The notes below the pieces were generated by a model that made no database searches, was not told the origin of the DNA, and worked only from the letters and a program-made list of their open reading frames with translations. A program made the translations under genes and the position numbers. From assembly GCA_963788125.1 (NCBI GenBank), contig CAWBFN010000001.1, positions 682,001-746,000 of the forward strand: DNA of 64,000 nt, read 5' to 3'. This document shows positions 34,586 to 42,910 of this stretch, one piece after another. The DNA comes from Bog-473 sp963788125. Lineage in GTDB: Bacteria; Actinomycetota; Acidimicrobiia; Acidimicrobiales; RAAP-2. The first letter of the stretch is position 1. Each line of letters opens with the position of its first letter.

Positions 34586-34809
34586 GTTGGACCACCGACC
34601 CGTGAGCGTGGCAGCGTCGCACCGCGACGTGTACACAGACCCCAACGGACTGTCGAAACGACCATTGCCTCCCACGTTGGCCCGAAATTCGAAGCAACGC
34701 GTCGAAGACGCAACGGTTTATCCCTGATCAGCCGCCGACGGATCATTTCCTCAGCGATTCCCAGGGCAGACACAGTGCAGCCTCAGACCATCGGGTAAGT
34801 CTGCTCACC

Positions 34810-35988
34810 GTGGAGCGGACCTCGATGACAGGCCTCACGTCCACTAGGGCTCCCGCTCTCGATGGAATGCGAGCGGTCTTCGTCCTCGGCGTCATCGCCT
34901 TTCACCTGTGGGCCGATGCGGAGCGCTGGACCGTCGATCCGGGCAGCGTCGGCGTGGTGGGCTTCTTCGCCCTGTCGGGATACCTCATCACGGGATTGCT
35001 CATTAAGGAACACGACTCGACGGGCCGCGTGCACATGGCGTACTTCTATGCGCGCCGTGCCCTTCGGCTGCTTCCGGCACTGTGCTTCTTCCTAGGTGTC
35101 TGGTTCCTCGTCGACCTTTTCTTCCAGAACGGGCAGTTCCTCGCTACCGTGCCGAGTGCCCACACTCCTGGAAGCCCGGTGTCCTGGCTCACCGGTCTTG
35201 AAGCCGTCGGCGCCGCGCTCCTCTATGTCACGAACTGGCTCAACGTGGAGCCCCACTGGCAATTGTGGTACGGCTACAGCCCGATCAGTCACCTGTGGAC
35301 ACTGGCCGTCGAAGAGCAGTTCTACGTGATCTGGGCGCCGGTGATGCTCTTGCTGCTCCGGCTGCGCCGGTACGCAGCCACCCTCCTGGCTGCAGCCATC
35401 GCCGTCATTGCCCTGGCCGATCCCATCTTCTTGTCGTCGTCGGGCTTCAACCGCGTGTACTTCGGAACCGACACCAGGTGCGCCGCCCTCTTCTGTGGTG
35501 CCCTGTGCGCATTCGTCGGTTCGACCGACGGATGGCGGTTCCTGCGCAGGTCCCTGTGGGCGCCGTTGCTGGGCGCCGTCATCCTGGGCGCCATCTACTG
35601 GTCCGCCTACGCCCTGCGCCAGGAGGGGGACCGTAGCCTGTGGAACACCGGGCTCATCGTCTGCAGCCTGGCGTGCGCACTCGGCGTGGTCTTCATCGTC
35701 GAACGTCCGCAAGGGGCTGCCGGACAGCTCCTCGCGTCACCTTCGCTCGTGGCCATCGGCAAACGCTCCTACGCAATCTATCTCTGGTCCTACGTGCTCA
35801 ACACGTGGCTGCGCGACACCGGTTTCTTCGAGTCATTCCTCGTCATCGGCCTCTCATTCTTGGCCGCCGAGATCTCGTACCGCTTCGTGGAGCTCCCCGC
35901 CCTCCGGTACAAGCACCACTTCACGACGGCCACACCGACGGAACCCGAGGGCGTCCCATCCGGAGAGAGGGTCTTGGCCATGAGGTAG
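34810..35988 (+). CDS. Acyltransferase-3 family membrane protein (OafA/YrhL-like)
   Basis: 392 residues with about ten membrane helices. The N-terminal signature LDGMRAVFVLGVIAFHLW (catalytic His) and the RRALRLLPALCFFL and WTLAVEEQFYVIWAPVMLL blocks are diagnostic for acyltransferase 3, which moves acyl groups from acyl-CoA to surface sugars. GTG 34810 start; ATG 34825 is possible. The stop is 13 bp from the esterase GTG, so they are probably cotranscribed. Confidence 0.9.
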   Translation: MERTSMTGLTSTRAPALDGMRAVFVLGVIAFHLWADAERWTVDPGSVGVVGFFALSGYLITGLLIKEHDSTGRVHMAYFYARRALRLLPALCFFLGVWFLVDLFFQNGQFLATVPSAHTPGSPVSWLTGLEAVGAALLYVTNWLNVEPHWQLWYGYSPISHLWTLAVEEQFYVIWAPVMLLLLRLRRYAATLLAAAIAVIALADPIFLSSSGFNRVYFGTDTRCAALFCGALCAFVGSTDGWRFLRRSLWAPLLGAVILGAIYWSAYALRQEGDRSLWNTGLIVCSLACALGVVFIVERPQGAAGQLLASPSLVAIGKRSYAIYLWSYVLNTWLRDTGFFESFLVIGLSFLAAEISYRFVELPALRYKHHFTTATPTEPEGVPSGERVLAMR

Positions 35989-36000
35989 TGAAGCTGCAAG

Positions 36001-37002
36001 GTGGCCCGGTCATGCTTGTATGGTCGGATGCGGGGGGTGCGCAGACGACCGAGACATCGACGGCACTCGGTGCTCGCGGCGGGCCTCGCGGTGACCAGCT
36101 GGGTGTTGATCTGGGGCGCGGCCCCGGATGTCGCAGGGGCAGTGGTCACCCACCGGCTGGCGGCGACACCCGTTGCCCGGCCACACGGTCCCGACTGGCA
36201 AGGCGCCCGGACGGTCGACTACTGCGTCGAGGGGGGCCAGTCACTGCCTATGACCCTCTTCGCTCCGAGCACAGCCGGGCACCCGGTTCCGGTCATTCTC
36301 CAGGTGCACGGAGGGGGCTGGCAGAGAGGATCTCGACTGCTGTTCCTCCCTCAATCGGGCACCGCAGCCGACCTTGTCGGTGCAGGCTTCATGGTGGCCT
36401 CTATTGACTATCGTCTCGCGCCGGAGAATCCCTGGCCCGACCAGATCATCGATGCAAAGTGCGCCGTCCGCTATCTGCGGTCGCACGCGGCATATCTGGG
36501 GATAGAGCCAGACCGAATCGGCGCCATGGGATCGAGCGCCGGTGGTCAGCTCGTGAGCCTGCTCGGCACCACCGGGGCCTTGCCACGGTGGGACACGGGC
36601 CCGTACGTGGACGTGTCGAGCGAGGTGGGCGCGGTGGTCGACGAGTTCGGACCAAGCGACCTCGCTGCAACCGATTGGCCGTCATCCACCGCGGACATCA
36701 TCCGCCGGGTCTTCGGCACTGCAGCGGAGGGTGCAGATTCGGTCCTCGCAACAGCCAGCCCGCTCTCCCACGTCTCCGTGGGGGACCCGCCGTTTCTGAT
36801 CGTGCAGGGTACGGCCGACCGAGTCGTCCCGGTCAGCCAATCAGAGCGATTCGCCGAGCGGCTGCAATCGGCCGGGGTCCCCGTCCGGCTCGTGCTGGTG
36901 GACCGGGGTGACCACGGTCTCGAGACACCCGGCGAAGTCCCGTCGGACGCAACGATCTCCTCAATGATCACTGCGTTCTTTGAACGAGAGCTCGGCGTCT
37001 GA
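36001..37002 (+). CDS. Secreted alpha/beta hydrolase (carboxylesterase, HGGG type)
   Basis: 333 residues. N-terminal basic region and hydrophobic segment (SVLAAGLAVTSWVLIWGAAP) act as a signal or anchor. The hydrolase has the oxyanion motif QVHGGGWQRG, the nucleophile elbow GSSAGGQLV, DRVVP after VQGTA (Asp) and GDHGLETP (His). It resembles hormone-sensitive-lipase/BD-FAE esterases that deacylate xylan or other glycans. Together with the preceding acyltransferase it may act on surface-sugar acyl groups. Confidence 0.88.
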   Translation: MARSCLYGRMRGVRRRPRHRRHSVLAAGLAVTSWVLIWGAAPDVAGAVVTHRLAATPVARPHGPDWQGARTVDYCVEGGQSLPMTLFAPSTAGHPVPVILQVHGGGWQRGSRLLFLPQSGTAADLVGAGFMVASIDYRLAPENPWPDQIIDAKCAVRYLRSHAAYLGIEPDRIGAMGSSAGGQLVSLLGTTGALPRWDTGPYVDVSSEVGAVVDEFGPSDLAATDWPSSTADIIRRVFGTAAEGADSVLATASPLSHVSVGDPPFLIVQGTADRVVPVSQSERFAERLQSAGVPVRLVLVDRGDHGLETPGEVPSDATISSMITAFFERELGV

Positions 37003-37142
37003 TCCCGCGGGAGCGAGTGGCGGGGCCAGGGGCCCAAATCCGCTAAAGTACGACGGCTGGATCGCCGAGAAGCGGGGGAGAGCCATGTTCGGTTGCCGTG
37101 GAGAAACGGCTGAAACTTCCACGGATCGGAGCTGAGGCAGCG

Positions 37143-38078
37143 ATGCGCTTCTCCGTGGGAATGCCCGGCCTCGACCGCTATCCTCCCGGCTTCTCGCCCC
37201 AATGGGCGATGGCGATGAAGCCAGCAGACTTCCAGACGATTGCCCGGACGGCGGAGGATCTCGGGTACGACTCCATCAATATTCCCGAGCATGTCGTGAT
37301 GCCCGACAACCTCGCCGGGGCAATGGGTGCACATTGGCCGCATGCCCTTACGGTCATGACCTTCATCGCCGGGGCCACCTCGCGCATCCGGGTCAACTCG
37401 TGTGTGATCGTGCTGCCGTATCACAACCCGATCGTGCTGGCAAAGGCGGTCGCCACCCTCGACGTGATGTCGGGCGGACGGGTCACACTCACCTTCGGTG
37501 TGGGCCACGCAGAGCACGAGTTCGAAATCCTCGGAGTTCCCTTCCACCGGCGCGGCCAGATTACCGACGAGTACGTCAAAGCGATGCAGGAGCTATGGAC
37601 CGCAGACGAACCGTCCTTCCAGGGCGAGTTCGTCAGCTTCAAGGGGTTGCAATTCGAGCCCAAGCCGCGGCAGAAGCCGCATCCACCCCTTTGGTTCGGC
37701 GGCAACTCCCACGCGGCGATGCGGCGGGTCGCCCGCGACGGAACGGGATGGATGCCGTGGCTCATCACGCCCGACGAGCTGCCGGACCGTCTTGGACTGC
37801 TCCGCCAACTCCCCGGTTACGGCAAGAACGGCGAGGTCGATATCTGGTTCCCGCCGTCACCGATCAGGATCCGCGAGGACAATCACGAACTGACCGCCGA
37901 CAAACCCCAAGACAGTTTCTCGAGCCCCCAAGAGGTGATAGACGCCATCGGCAGGCTGCGGGACATGGGAGTCACATGGACGGGGATCCCATACCCCGGC
38001 CCCGAAGCGACCAGTCTCACCGAGCACCTCGAACGCCTCCGGTGGGGCGCCGAGACAGTACTGCCTCTGTTCCGGTGA
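37143..38078 (+). CDS. LLM-class (F420/FMN-dependent) oxidoreductase
   Basis: 311 residues from ATG 37143 (GTG 37098 would add 15). TIM-barrel landmarks are MRFSVGMPGLDRYPP, GYDSINIPEHVVMPD, LTFGVGHAEHEFEILGVPF and HPPLWFGGNSHAAMRRVARDGTGWMP. The family (TIGR03619-like) uses F420 or flavin for hydride transfer on small organic substrates; which cofactor cannot be decided here. Its TGA stop overlaps the GTG start of the Arr gene (GTGA). Confidence 0.88.
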   Translation: MRFSVGMPGLDRYPPGFSPQWAMAMKPADFQTIARTAEDLGYDSINIPEHVVMPDNLAGAMGAHWPHALTVMTFIAGATSRIRVNSCVIVLPYHNPIVLAKAVATLDVMSGGRVTLTFGVGHAEHEFEILGVPFHRRGQITDEYVKAMQELWTADEPSFQGEFVSFKGLQFEPKPRQKPHPPLWFGGNSHAAMRRVARDGTGWMPWLITPDELPDRLGLLRQLPGYGKNGEVDIWFPPSPIRIREDNHELTADKPQDSFSSPQEVIDAIGRLRDMGVTWTGIPYPGPEATSLTEHLERLRWGAETVLPLFR

Positions 38079-38452
38079 CGGAGCAGCTTTACCACGGCAC
38101 ACGCGCCGACCTGAAGCCAGGAGATCTCATCGCGCCCGGCTACCGCTCGAACTTCGGTACGCGGAAGAAGGCCGGCTACGTCTATCTGACCAAGAGTCTC
38201 GATGCGGCTGCGTGGGGAGCAGAGCTGGCGGTCGGCGAAGGTCCCGGCAGGATCTACACGGTGGAGCCGATCGGCCCGATCGTGGCAGACCCCAATCTGA
38301 CCAAGGACGGGGTGAACCCGACGGAGTCGTACCGCTCGCCGGAGCCCCTTCTCGTCACGGGCGAGTGCACGAATTGGCAACGGCACCCTCCTGCGCAGGT
38401 CAAGGCCATGAAAGACAGGATTGAGGGTCTCGACCCCCTTCCCGGCTCGTAG
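38075..38452 (+). CDS. arr: Rifampin ADP-ribosyltransferase (Arr) homologue
   Basis: 125 residues. The start matches Arr proteins closely (LYHGTRADLKPGDLIAPGYR), followed by AGYVYLTKSLDAAAWGAELAVGEGPGRIYTVEP, DPNLTKDGVNPTESYRSPEPLLVTGE and a C-terminal helix. Arr transfers ADP-ribose from NAD+ to the ansa 23-OH of rifamycins; the His, Tyr and Asp residues important in the mycobacterial enzyme have counterparts (HGT, YVYLT, DPN/SYRS). Chromosomal, apparently constitutive and coupled to the LLM gene by GTGA overlap. No cassette or integron signature surrounds it. Confidence 0.92.
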   Translation: MTEQLYHGTRADLKPGDLIAPGYRSNFGTRKKAGYVYLTKSLDAAAWGAELAVGEGPGRIYTVEPIGPIVADPNLTKDGVNPTESYRSPEPLLVTGECTNWQRHPPAQVKAMKDRIEGLDPLPGS

Positions 38453-38486
38453 ATCTACTTCGACTGGTTCGGACCCCTAGTGCTTC

Positions 38487-39221
38487 CTAGTCCACCGAAG
38501 AGATGAAATCCGTCAGGATCGACGCGGCTTCGGCCGGCTTCTGAAGGGCCCACCAGTGTCCGGCACCTTCGAGCACCCGGATCCGTGCCCCCAGCGTCTC
38601 CGCGGCTTGCCGACTGGCGGTGGCGTCCCCGAAGGGATCGTCTGAGGGGACGAGCACCAGACCTGGTGCGGCTGTGTGGTGCAGGGAGTCGTTCCAGTCG
38701 GCATAGGTGTTTGGCAGGGCCGAGCGGTAGAGGTCGAGGATGCAGGCCGCCATGGTCTCGTCGCCGGCCGACGCCAGGGCAACCGCGTCCTCGTGCCCGA
38801 CTCCGAATGCCTCGAAGATTGCCGCTCGATCGTCGGTCGACGTGGCAAGCTGATCCGCCCAGAATTTCTCTCCGTCACCAGGGGTCTGCCAGATTTTCGC
38901 GAAATCGTGCCATTCGTAGTCAGGCATGATTCCGTTGAGATTGTCCGCGACCCAAGAGCGCACTCGGTCACCGTAGGTAGTGGCCACCCGATAGGTAAGG
39001 GTCGCACCCCAGTCATGACCCACGAGATCGACTGGTTCATCGAACGTGTCGAGCTCGGCCACCAACCACTCGACATACTCGTCCTTCGTGGCCCCGAACC
39101 CATCGGGACGAGGGCATCCGAATCCCGGAAGAGTCAGGGCTGCCGATTCGGCCTCAATGTGAGACCGGACCTTGTCCCACAGGGAGGCTGTTTCCGGGAC
39201 TCCATGTACGAAGACGATCAT
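38487..39221 (-). CDS. Alpha/beta hydrolase, haloalkane dehalogenase/epoxide hydrolase type
   Basis: 244 residues. The nucleophile elbow is LVGHDWGATL, with Asp as nucleophile as in dehalogenases and epoxide hydrolases. The oxyanion strand is IVFVHGVPETASLW and the catalytic His is in EGAGHWWALQKP. SDDPFGD is a candidate for the third residue. The cap domain is relatively short. Substrate unknown. It faces away from the arr gene end (convergent). Confidence 0.82.
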   Translation of the reverse strand: MIVFVHGVPETASLWDKVRSHIEAESAALTLPGFGCPRPDGFGATKDEYVEWLVAELDTFDEPVDLVGHDWGATLTYRVATTYGDRVRSWVADNLNGIMPDYEWHDFAKIWQTPGDGEKFWADQLATSTDDRAAIFEAFGVGHEDAVALASAGDETMAACILDLYRSALPNTYADWNDSLHHTAAPGLVLVPSDDPFGDATASRQAAETLGARIRVLEGAGHWWALQKPAEAASILTDFISSVD

Positions 39222-39287
39222 CTGTCGAATTTATCCGTCGCCATCGGCAGGGGGGTAGTGGGGGAACCAGTCCGACCACATCTGCTG

Positions 39288-39887
39288 TTACCAGCGCTCC
39301 CACCTGACCACGTCGCCGAGCCGGCGGCGACCCGTCCGTAACTCAGGCCGGGAGCGCTCGCCCGGCGTTGGGTGACCGACGGCGATGGCCCCGATGGGTC
39401 GGTACCCCTCTGGCACCCCGAGGATGTCCATGAGAGCCTGCTCACCAGCGAATATCCCAAAGAACAGGGCGCCCAAGCCCAGGTCGACCGCGGTGAGCAG
39501 GATCATCATGACGCCGAAGCCCGTGTCGATATCCCAGTAGGGCACCGGCCACTGCGCCTCGTTGGAAAGTGGGGTATGGGCCTTGTCGGGCAGCGCGTAA
39601 CGGTCGAGATAGGCCTGCTTGTGGGCGAGCGGGACGATCACCACCGGAGCTCTCGTCAGCGGCGTGGACTCGGACTCGCCTCGCCAGTCTGGACCGCTGG
39701 TCGTCTCCCAGAACAGGTGGCGCTGACCCGGGTCGGTCAAGACGACGAAGGCGAAGCCCTGGCTGTACCCGGCCGAAGGTGCGCGAGTCGCGTTGGCCAT
39801 GAGCTGTTCGACAACGGGGCGAGCGACGGGCTCGTCCGAGAAGTCCCGCACCATTCGCCGCCGCACAACTACATCTTGGAACTCCAT
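39288..39887 (-). CDS. Nitroreductase-family flavoprotein
   Basis: 199 residues from ATG 39887. FQDVVVRRRMVRDFSDEPV (FMN phosphate site) and ATRAPSAGYSQGFAFVVL are typical, as are GALFFGIFAGEQALMDILGVPEGYRPIGAIAVGHP (NADH/FMN). The family reduces nitro compounds, quinones or related substrates with NAD(P)H. The start is placed at the Met before FQDVV, since the residues upstream (PASTVRG) lack support. It overlaps the small upstream ORF by about 19 nt. Confidence 0.85.
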   Translation of the reverse strand: MEFQDVVVRRRMVRDFSDEPVARPVVEQLMANATRAPSAGYSQGFAFVVLTDPGQRHLFWETTSGPDWRGESESTPLTRAPVVIVPLAHKQAYLDRYALPDKAHTPLSNEAQWPVPYWDIDTGFGVMMILLTAVDLGLGALFFGIFAGEQALMDILGVPEGYRPIGAIAVGHPTPGERSRPELRTGRRRLGDVVRWERW

Positions 39888-40072
39888 GCCTCGTACCGTA
39901 CTGGCAGGCACTCCAACTCGCGTCGACGGTCGAGATCCACGAACCTGCCAGGACCCACCTCAACGTGAGCGACACTGTCACACTCGACGACGTCGCCTCG
40001 GACGAACGCTCGGCGAGCTCCCAACGCGACCGGGAACAGCCAGAGCGCAGGCGCAACCACCTTTCTCCTCAT
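39869..40072 (-). CDS. Possible small protein upstream of the nitroreductase
   Basis: 67 residues, ATG 40072, with GAAGAG 7 nt or so upstream. The N-terminus is hydrophobic (VVAPALWLFPVALGA) and the rest reads RAFVRGDVVECDSVAHVEVG and FVDLDRRREL. Its stop overlaps the nitroreductase start, which suggests coupling. It may be real but no family is recognised. Confidence 0.3.
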   Translation of the reverse strand: MRRKVVAPALWLFPVALGARRAFVRGDVVECDSVAHVEVGPGRFVDLDRRRELECLPVRYEAWSSKM

Positions 40073-40124
40073 TGATCGCTCTTCATTGGTCGAATGGTCG
40101 CGCCCGCTCCCACGGCAGTCAATG

Positions 40125-40565
40125 TCACTCCGTGGTCAGTCGGGTGAGCAGATCCAGGAGGGACATACGGAGGGTCTCGAGCTCATCCGCATCACTGGCC
40201 CGGGCCCAGCGTTTCTCGACGGCCGCGGCGGCCTTGTGCGTGATCCGTGGAACCCGCTTGCCCCGACCGGTGAGGAAGACCAGCTGGGAGCGGCGGTCCT
40301 TTGGGTTCGGGCGCCGCTCGACGTAGCCGGAGCGCTCCAGCTGCTCGACGGTCTGCGCCATCGTCTGCTTGCGAACGTGTGAGAGGTTCGCCAGTTCCGA
40401 CACGGTGGCACCATCCGAGGTCAGGAACGTGAACACATTGGCGGCGGCCGGTTTGATGTCGTCAAAGCCCGCCTCGCGCAGCGCACCTTGAATCTCAAGT
40501 GAATAGAGCTGGTAGAGCAGTCGTAGCAGCAGGCCCATGGTGGGGTGCTCGAGACTGTCAGGCAT
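40125..40565 (-). CDS. MarR-family transcriptional regulator
   Basis: 146 residues. Winged-helix core with helix-turn-helix ATVSELANLSHVRKQTMAQTVEQLERSGYVERRPNPKDRRSQLV, preceded and followed by dimerisation helices. MarR repressors bind palindromes in divergent promoters and release them on ligand or oxidant binding. It is divergent from the 40643 gene, and two matching palindromes lie between. No Cys is present near the DNA-binding helices, so small-molecule sensing is more likely than thiol sensing. Confidence 0.93.
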   Translation of the reverse strand: MPDSLEHPTMGLLLRLLYQLYSLEIQGALREAGFDDIKPAAANVFTFLTSDGATVSELANLSHVRKQTMAQTVEQLERSGYVERRPNPKDRRSQLVFLTGRGKRVPRITHKAAAAVEKRWARASDADELETLRMSLLDLLTRLTTE

Positions 40566-40572
40566 GACTATA

Positions 40573-40586
40573 GACAGGGTACTGTC
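40573..40586. promoter_or_regulatory. Palindromic operator 1 in the MarR divergon
   Basis: GACAG-GGTA-CTGTC, 14 bp, only 8 bp from the MarR start codon. Same GACAG/CTGTC arms as operator 2, 28 bp centre to centre. The probable owner is the adjacent MarR repressor. Confidence 0.65.
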
Positions 40587-40600
40587 GACTTGCTATGGTG

Positions 40601-40614
40601 GACAGGCACCTGTC
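40601..40614. promoter_or_regulatory. Palindromic operator 2 in the MarR divergon
   Basis: GACAGG-CA-CCTGTC, 14 bp, perfect 6-bp arms. Outer CTAT/ATAG segments extend the symmetry. It lies 28 bp upstream of the start of the rightward gene and could repress both promoters. Confidence 0.7.
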
Positions 40615-40642
40615 GAGTATAGCGAGAGAAGGGGAGTAGCTG

Positions 40643-41215
40643 ATGACTACAGTGCCAGCCGCCTATGCGGAGTTCGGTCAGACCCTGGCCTTCACCGAAC
40701 GAACGATGACCGCCGTGCTTCGCGACCATCTGGCCCAGCGAGACGTCGAGCCCGAAACGTGGTACGCCCTGAAACTGGTCGCCGGGGGAGGCCCGCACGT
40801 CGCCCGCACTTCGCTCATCGGGGACCTCGAAGGCTCACGCGGTCTGGACGCCGACTCCATCCGTGTGCTGCTGGCCCGGCTCACGGCCGATGGACTGATC
40901 GCCGGGGACGACGCCGTCGACCTGACCGACGAGGGTGCCGCCTTGTTCGAGAGCCTGCGGGACCATGTCCTCGGAGCGACGGTGGACCTGCTCGACCACC
41001 TCGACCTGCGCGACGTCGAGACCACCGTCCGCACCCTCAAGGCCGTCACGCGGCGCTCCCAGGAGGGAGCACTGACCGGTCACGCGGGGAGTGGAGCGGG
41101 CCCTTCCGTGTCCCCGCCGAGCGTCGTTGTCAGTCCCTCCACATCGGCCACTGTCACGGTCAGCGCCGAGTGGCCGCTTCGTCGAAGGGACGACGACACG
41201 TTCTCCGCGAAGTGA
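40643..41215 (+). CDS. Winged-helix (MarR-like) protein, divergent from the MarR gene
   Basis: 190 residues. The central part is a winged-helix module (VARTSLIGDLEGSRGLDADSIRVLLARLTADGLIAGDDAVDLTDEGAALFESLRDHVLGATVDLL), split across helices like a MarR-family monomer but with a weak recognition helix. The N-terminus (AEFGQTLAFTERTMTAVLRDHLAQR) is a dimerisation-type helix. After residue 145 the sequence is Ser/Val-rich and overlaps the convergent 41080-41511 gene by 136 bp, so this tail may be read-through of a lost stop. GGAG about 8 nt upstream supports ATG 40643. Confidence 0.7.
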   Translation: MTTVPAAYAEFGQTLAFTERTMTAVLRDHLAQRDVEPETWYALKLVAGGGPHVARTSLIGDLEGSRGLDADSIRVLLARLTADGLIAGDDAVDLTDEGAALFESLRDHVLGATVDLLDHLDLRDVETTVRTLKAVTRRSQEGALTGHAGSGAGPSVSPPSVVVSPSTSATVTVSAEWPLRRRDDDTFSAK

Positions 41216-41511
41216 ATACACACACCTGCGTCGCGGTTGGTTCCAAAGGTCAACCCGTCGTCGGCACGTGACAGGCGAACCCCAACCGCCGTCCACCAGC
41301 GGTAGTTCCGAGTGATGTGCGCACCAGCGATGTTTGCGAGCGGCGTGGCGACCTTGATGAGTCCGAAGGTCGCCACCAACAAGCCCTCATCAGTGACGGT
41401 GACTCCATCCCTTTTCGGCCGTAACAGGAAGGGTACCAACACCGGCAGGTACCGCGTATCGATCGCATAGCGGAATTTGGTCACCTTCACTACGATAGAC
41501 GTGCCCGCCAC
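41080..41511 (-). CDS. Conserved PH-like hypothetical protein
   Basis: 143 residues of alternating beta strands: VTVTDEGLLVATFGLIKVATPLANIAGAHI, WWTAVGVRLSRADDGLTFGTNRDAGVCIHF, then LTVTVADVEGLTTTL. The pattern (GLTFGTN..GVCI.F, LTVTVAD..GL) recurs in actinobacterial hypothetical proteins of PH-like fold, so I judge this reading frame real. It converges on, and overlaps, the 3' end of the winged-helix gene. Role unknown. Confidence 0.7.
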   Translation of the reverse strand: MAGTSIVVKVTKFRYAIDTRYLPVLVPFLLRPKRDGVTVTDEGLLVATFGLIKVATPLANIAGAHITRNYRWWTAVGVRLSRADDGLTFGTNRDAGVCIHFAENVSSSLRRSGHSALTVTVADVEGLTTTLGGDTEGPAPLPA

Positions 41512-41600
41512 TAGGGCCGCAGACTGCTCGTCGCCATTCGAGGGGGGGGAATGAGATCCGCTGCCGCCTTTGATGCCCGTGGCTCTCGTAGGCTTCGAAC

Positions 41601-42224
41601 GTGATTCGGACTCCGCGGTGGGCTCTCATCTCCGCCGCGGTTGGCCCCCTGCTGCTGATGGGAGGCTGGACCCTGGCCGCCACCCAACAGCCCCACGGGT
41701 ATAACCCCGTTCGCGACACGATCAGTTCCCTCGCTGCCCGTGGGGCAACGGATCGCTGGATCATGACGTTGGCTCTGGCGGGCTTGGGTGCCTGCTACAT
41801 CATCACCGCATTCGGTCTGCGCGCCGCGGGTGGCACAGGTCGAGCAGTGCTCGTCATCGGTGGCCTGGCGACGCTGTTGGTCGCCGCATTCCCGCAGCCC
41901 GCTCTTGGAAACTCCGTGCCACACACGTATGCCGCTGGCATTGCCTTCAGTTCCCTCGCCATCTGGTCCGTGTTGGCAGCGCAGCGAGGGACCTCCGACC
42001 CGTTGCTGACGTACGCGGCGTCCCTCACCGCCACCGTGATCATGATCGCGCTTGTCCTGTGGTTCGTGGCCGAAATCCATGGTGGCCATCGTGGCCTGGC
42101 CGAGCGCTTCGCCGCGGGCACAGAAGCGCTGTGGCCGCTGGCTGTGGTCGTCGCAAGTCGTCGTTTCACCGTACCCCCGTACCCCCGTCCCCCCAGGGAG
42201 ATCGTGGGCTTCTCACCGGACTGA
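41601..42224 (+). CDS. DUF998 membrane protein
   Basis: 207 residues with six hydrophobic segments. The family signature GPLLLMGGWTLAATQQPHGYNPVRDTISSLAARGATDRWIM is clear at the N-terminus. Function unknown; the family is common in Actinobacteria. GTG 41601. Divergent from the PH-like gene. Confidence 0.85.
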   Translation: MIRTPRWALISAAVGPLLLMGGWTLAATQQPHGYNPVRDTISSLAARGATDRWIMTLALAGLGACYIITAFGLRAAGGTGRAVLVIGGLATLLVAAFPQPALGNSVPHTYAAGIAFSSLAIWSVLAAQRGTSDPLLTYAASLTATVIMIALVLWFVAEIHGGHRGLAERFAAGTEALWPLAVVVASRRFTVPPYPRPPREIVGFSPD

Positions 42225-42272
42225 CTGGGTAATGCATATGGGGGAGCAGCGCCTACCGACCTGAGTGGAAGG

Positions 42273-42902
42273 ATGAAGACCATGGCGAATCCGAACATCG
42301 TGTCGGCCGAGGAGTGGCAGCAACCCCGGGACGACCTGCTCAAAGCCGAGAAGGAAGTGACCCGGGCCCTGGACGAGCTGGCGGCACGCCGTCGGCGGCT
42401 TCCGATGGTCAAATTCGGGACGTATCAGTTCGACACGCCCACGGGCCCCAAGACGTTGGACGAGCTCTTCGACCACCGCGACCAGCTCGCCGTGTACCAA
42501 TTCATGGACCTGGGTCCGGATGAGTACTGCCCCGGATGTACCAAGTTCACCCAGAACGTCACCGACCTCGAAGGGCTGGCCGAGGCTGGGGTTACCTGGG
42601 TGACGGTGTCGGACATGCCGCTGGCACAGATCGAGGCCTACAAGGCCCGCATGGGCTGGACACTGCCGTTCGTGTCCTCTCACGGCACGTCGTTCTCCAA
42701 GGACTGCGGAGCAGGTGATGGCTTCATGCTGAGCATCTTCCGTCGCGACGGCACCGACGTCTACCGGACCTACTCGACCACCAGCCGCGGCGTCGATCGG
42801 CTCGTGTTCCGCCACAACATCCTCGACCTGTGCCCCTACGGCCGGCAGGAAGACTGGGAGGACTCCCCGCCAGGCTGGCCCCAGCGCCCGACCTACGGAT
42901 AG
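42273..42902 (+). CDS. DUF899-family thioredoxin-like protein
   Basis: 209 residues. The family hallmarks VSAEEWQQPRDDLLKAEKEVTRALDELAARRRRLPMV, QFMDLGPDEYCPGCTKFTQNV, the thioredoxin-like fold around it and VDRLVFRHNILDLCPYGRQEDWEDSPPGWPQ are present. CPGC gives a redox-like CxxC, although many DUF899 members lack it. Catalytic role unproven for the family. ATG 42273 or ATG 42282; GGAAGG lies just upstream and fits the second better. Confidence 0.88.
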   Translation: MKTMANPNIVSAEEWQQPRDDLLKAEKEVTRALDELAARRRRLPMVKFGTYQFDTPTGPKTLDELFDHRDQLAVYQFMDLGPDEYCPGCTKFTQNVTDLEGLAEAGVTWVTVSDMPLAQIEAYKARMGWTLPFVSSHGTSFSKDCGAGDGFMLSIFRRDGTDVYRTYSTTSRGVDRLVFRHNILDLCPYGRQEDWEDSPPGWPQRPTYG

Positions 42903-42910
42903 GGCTCGAC

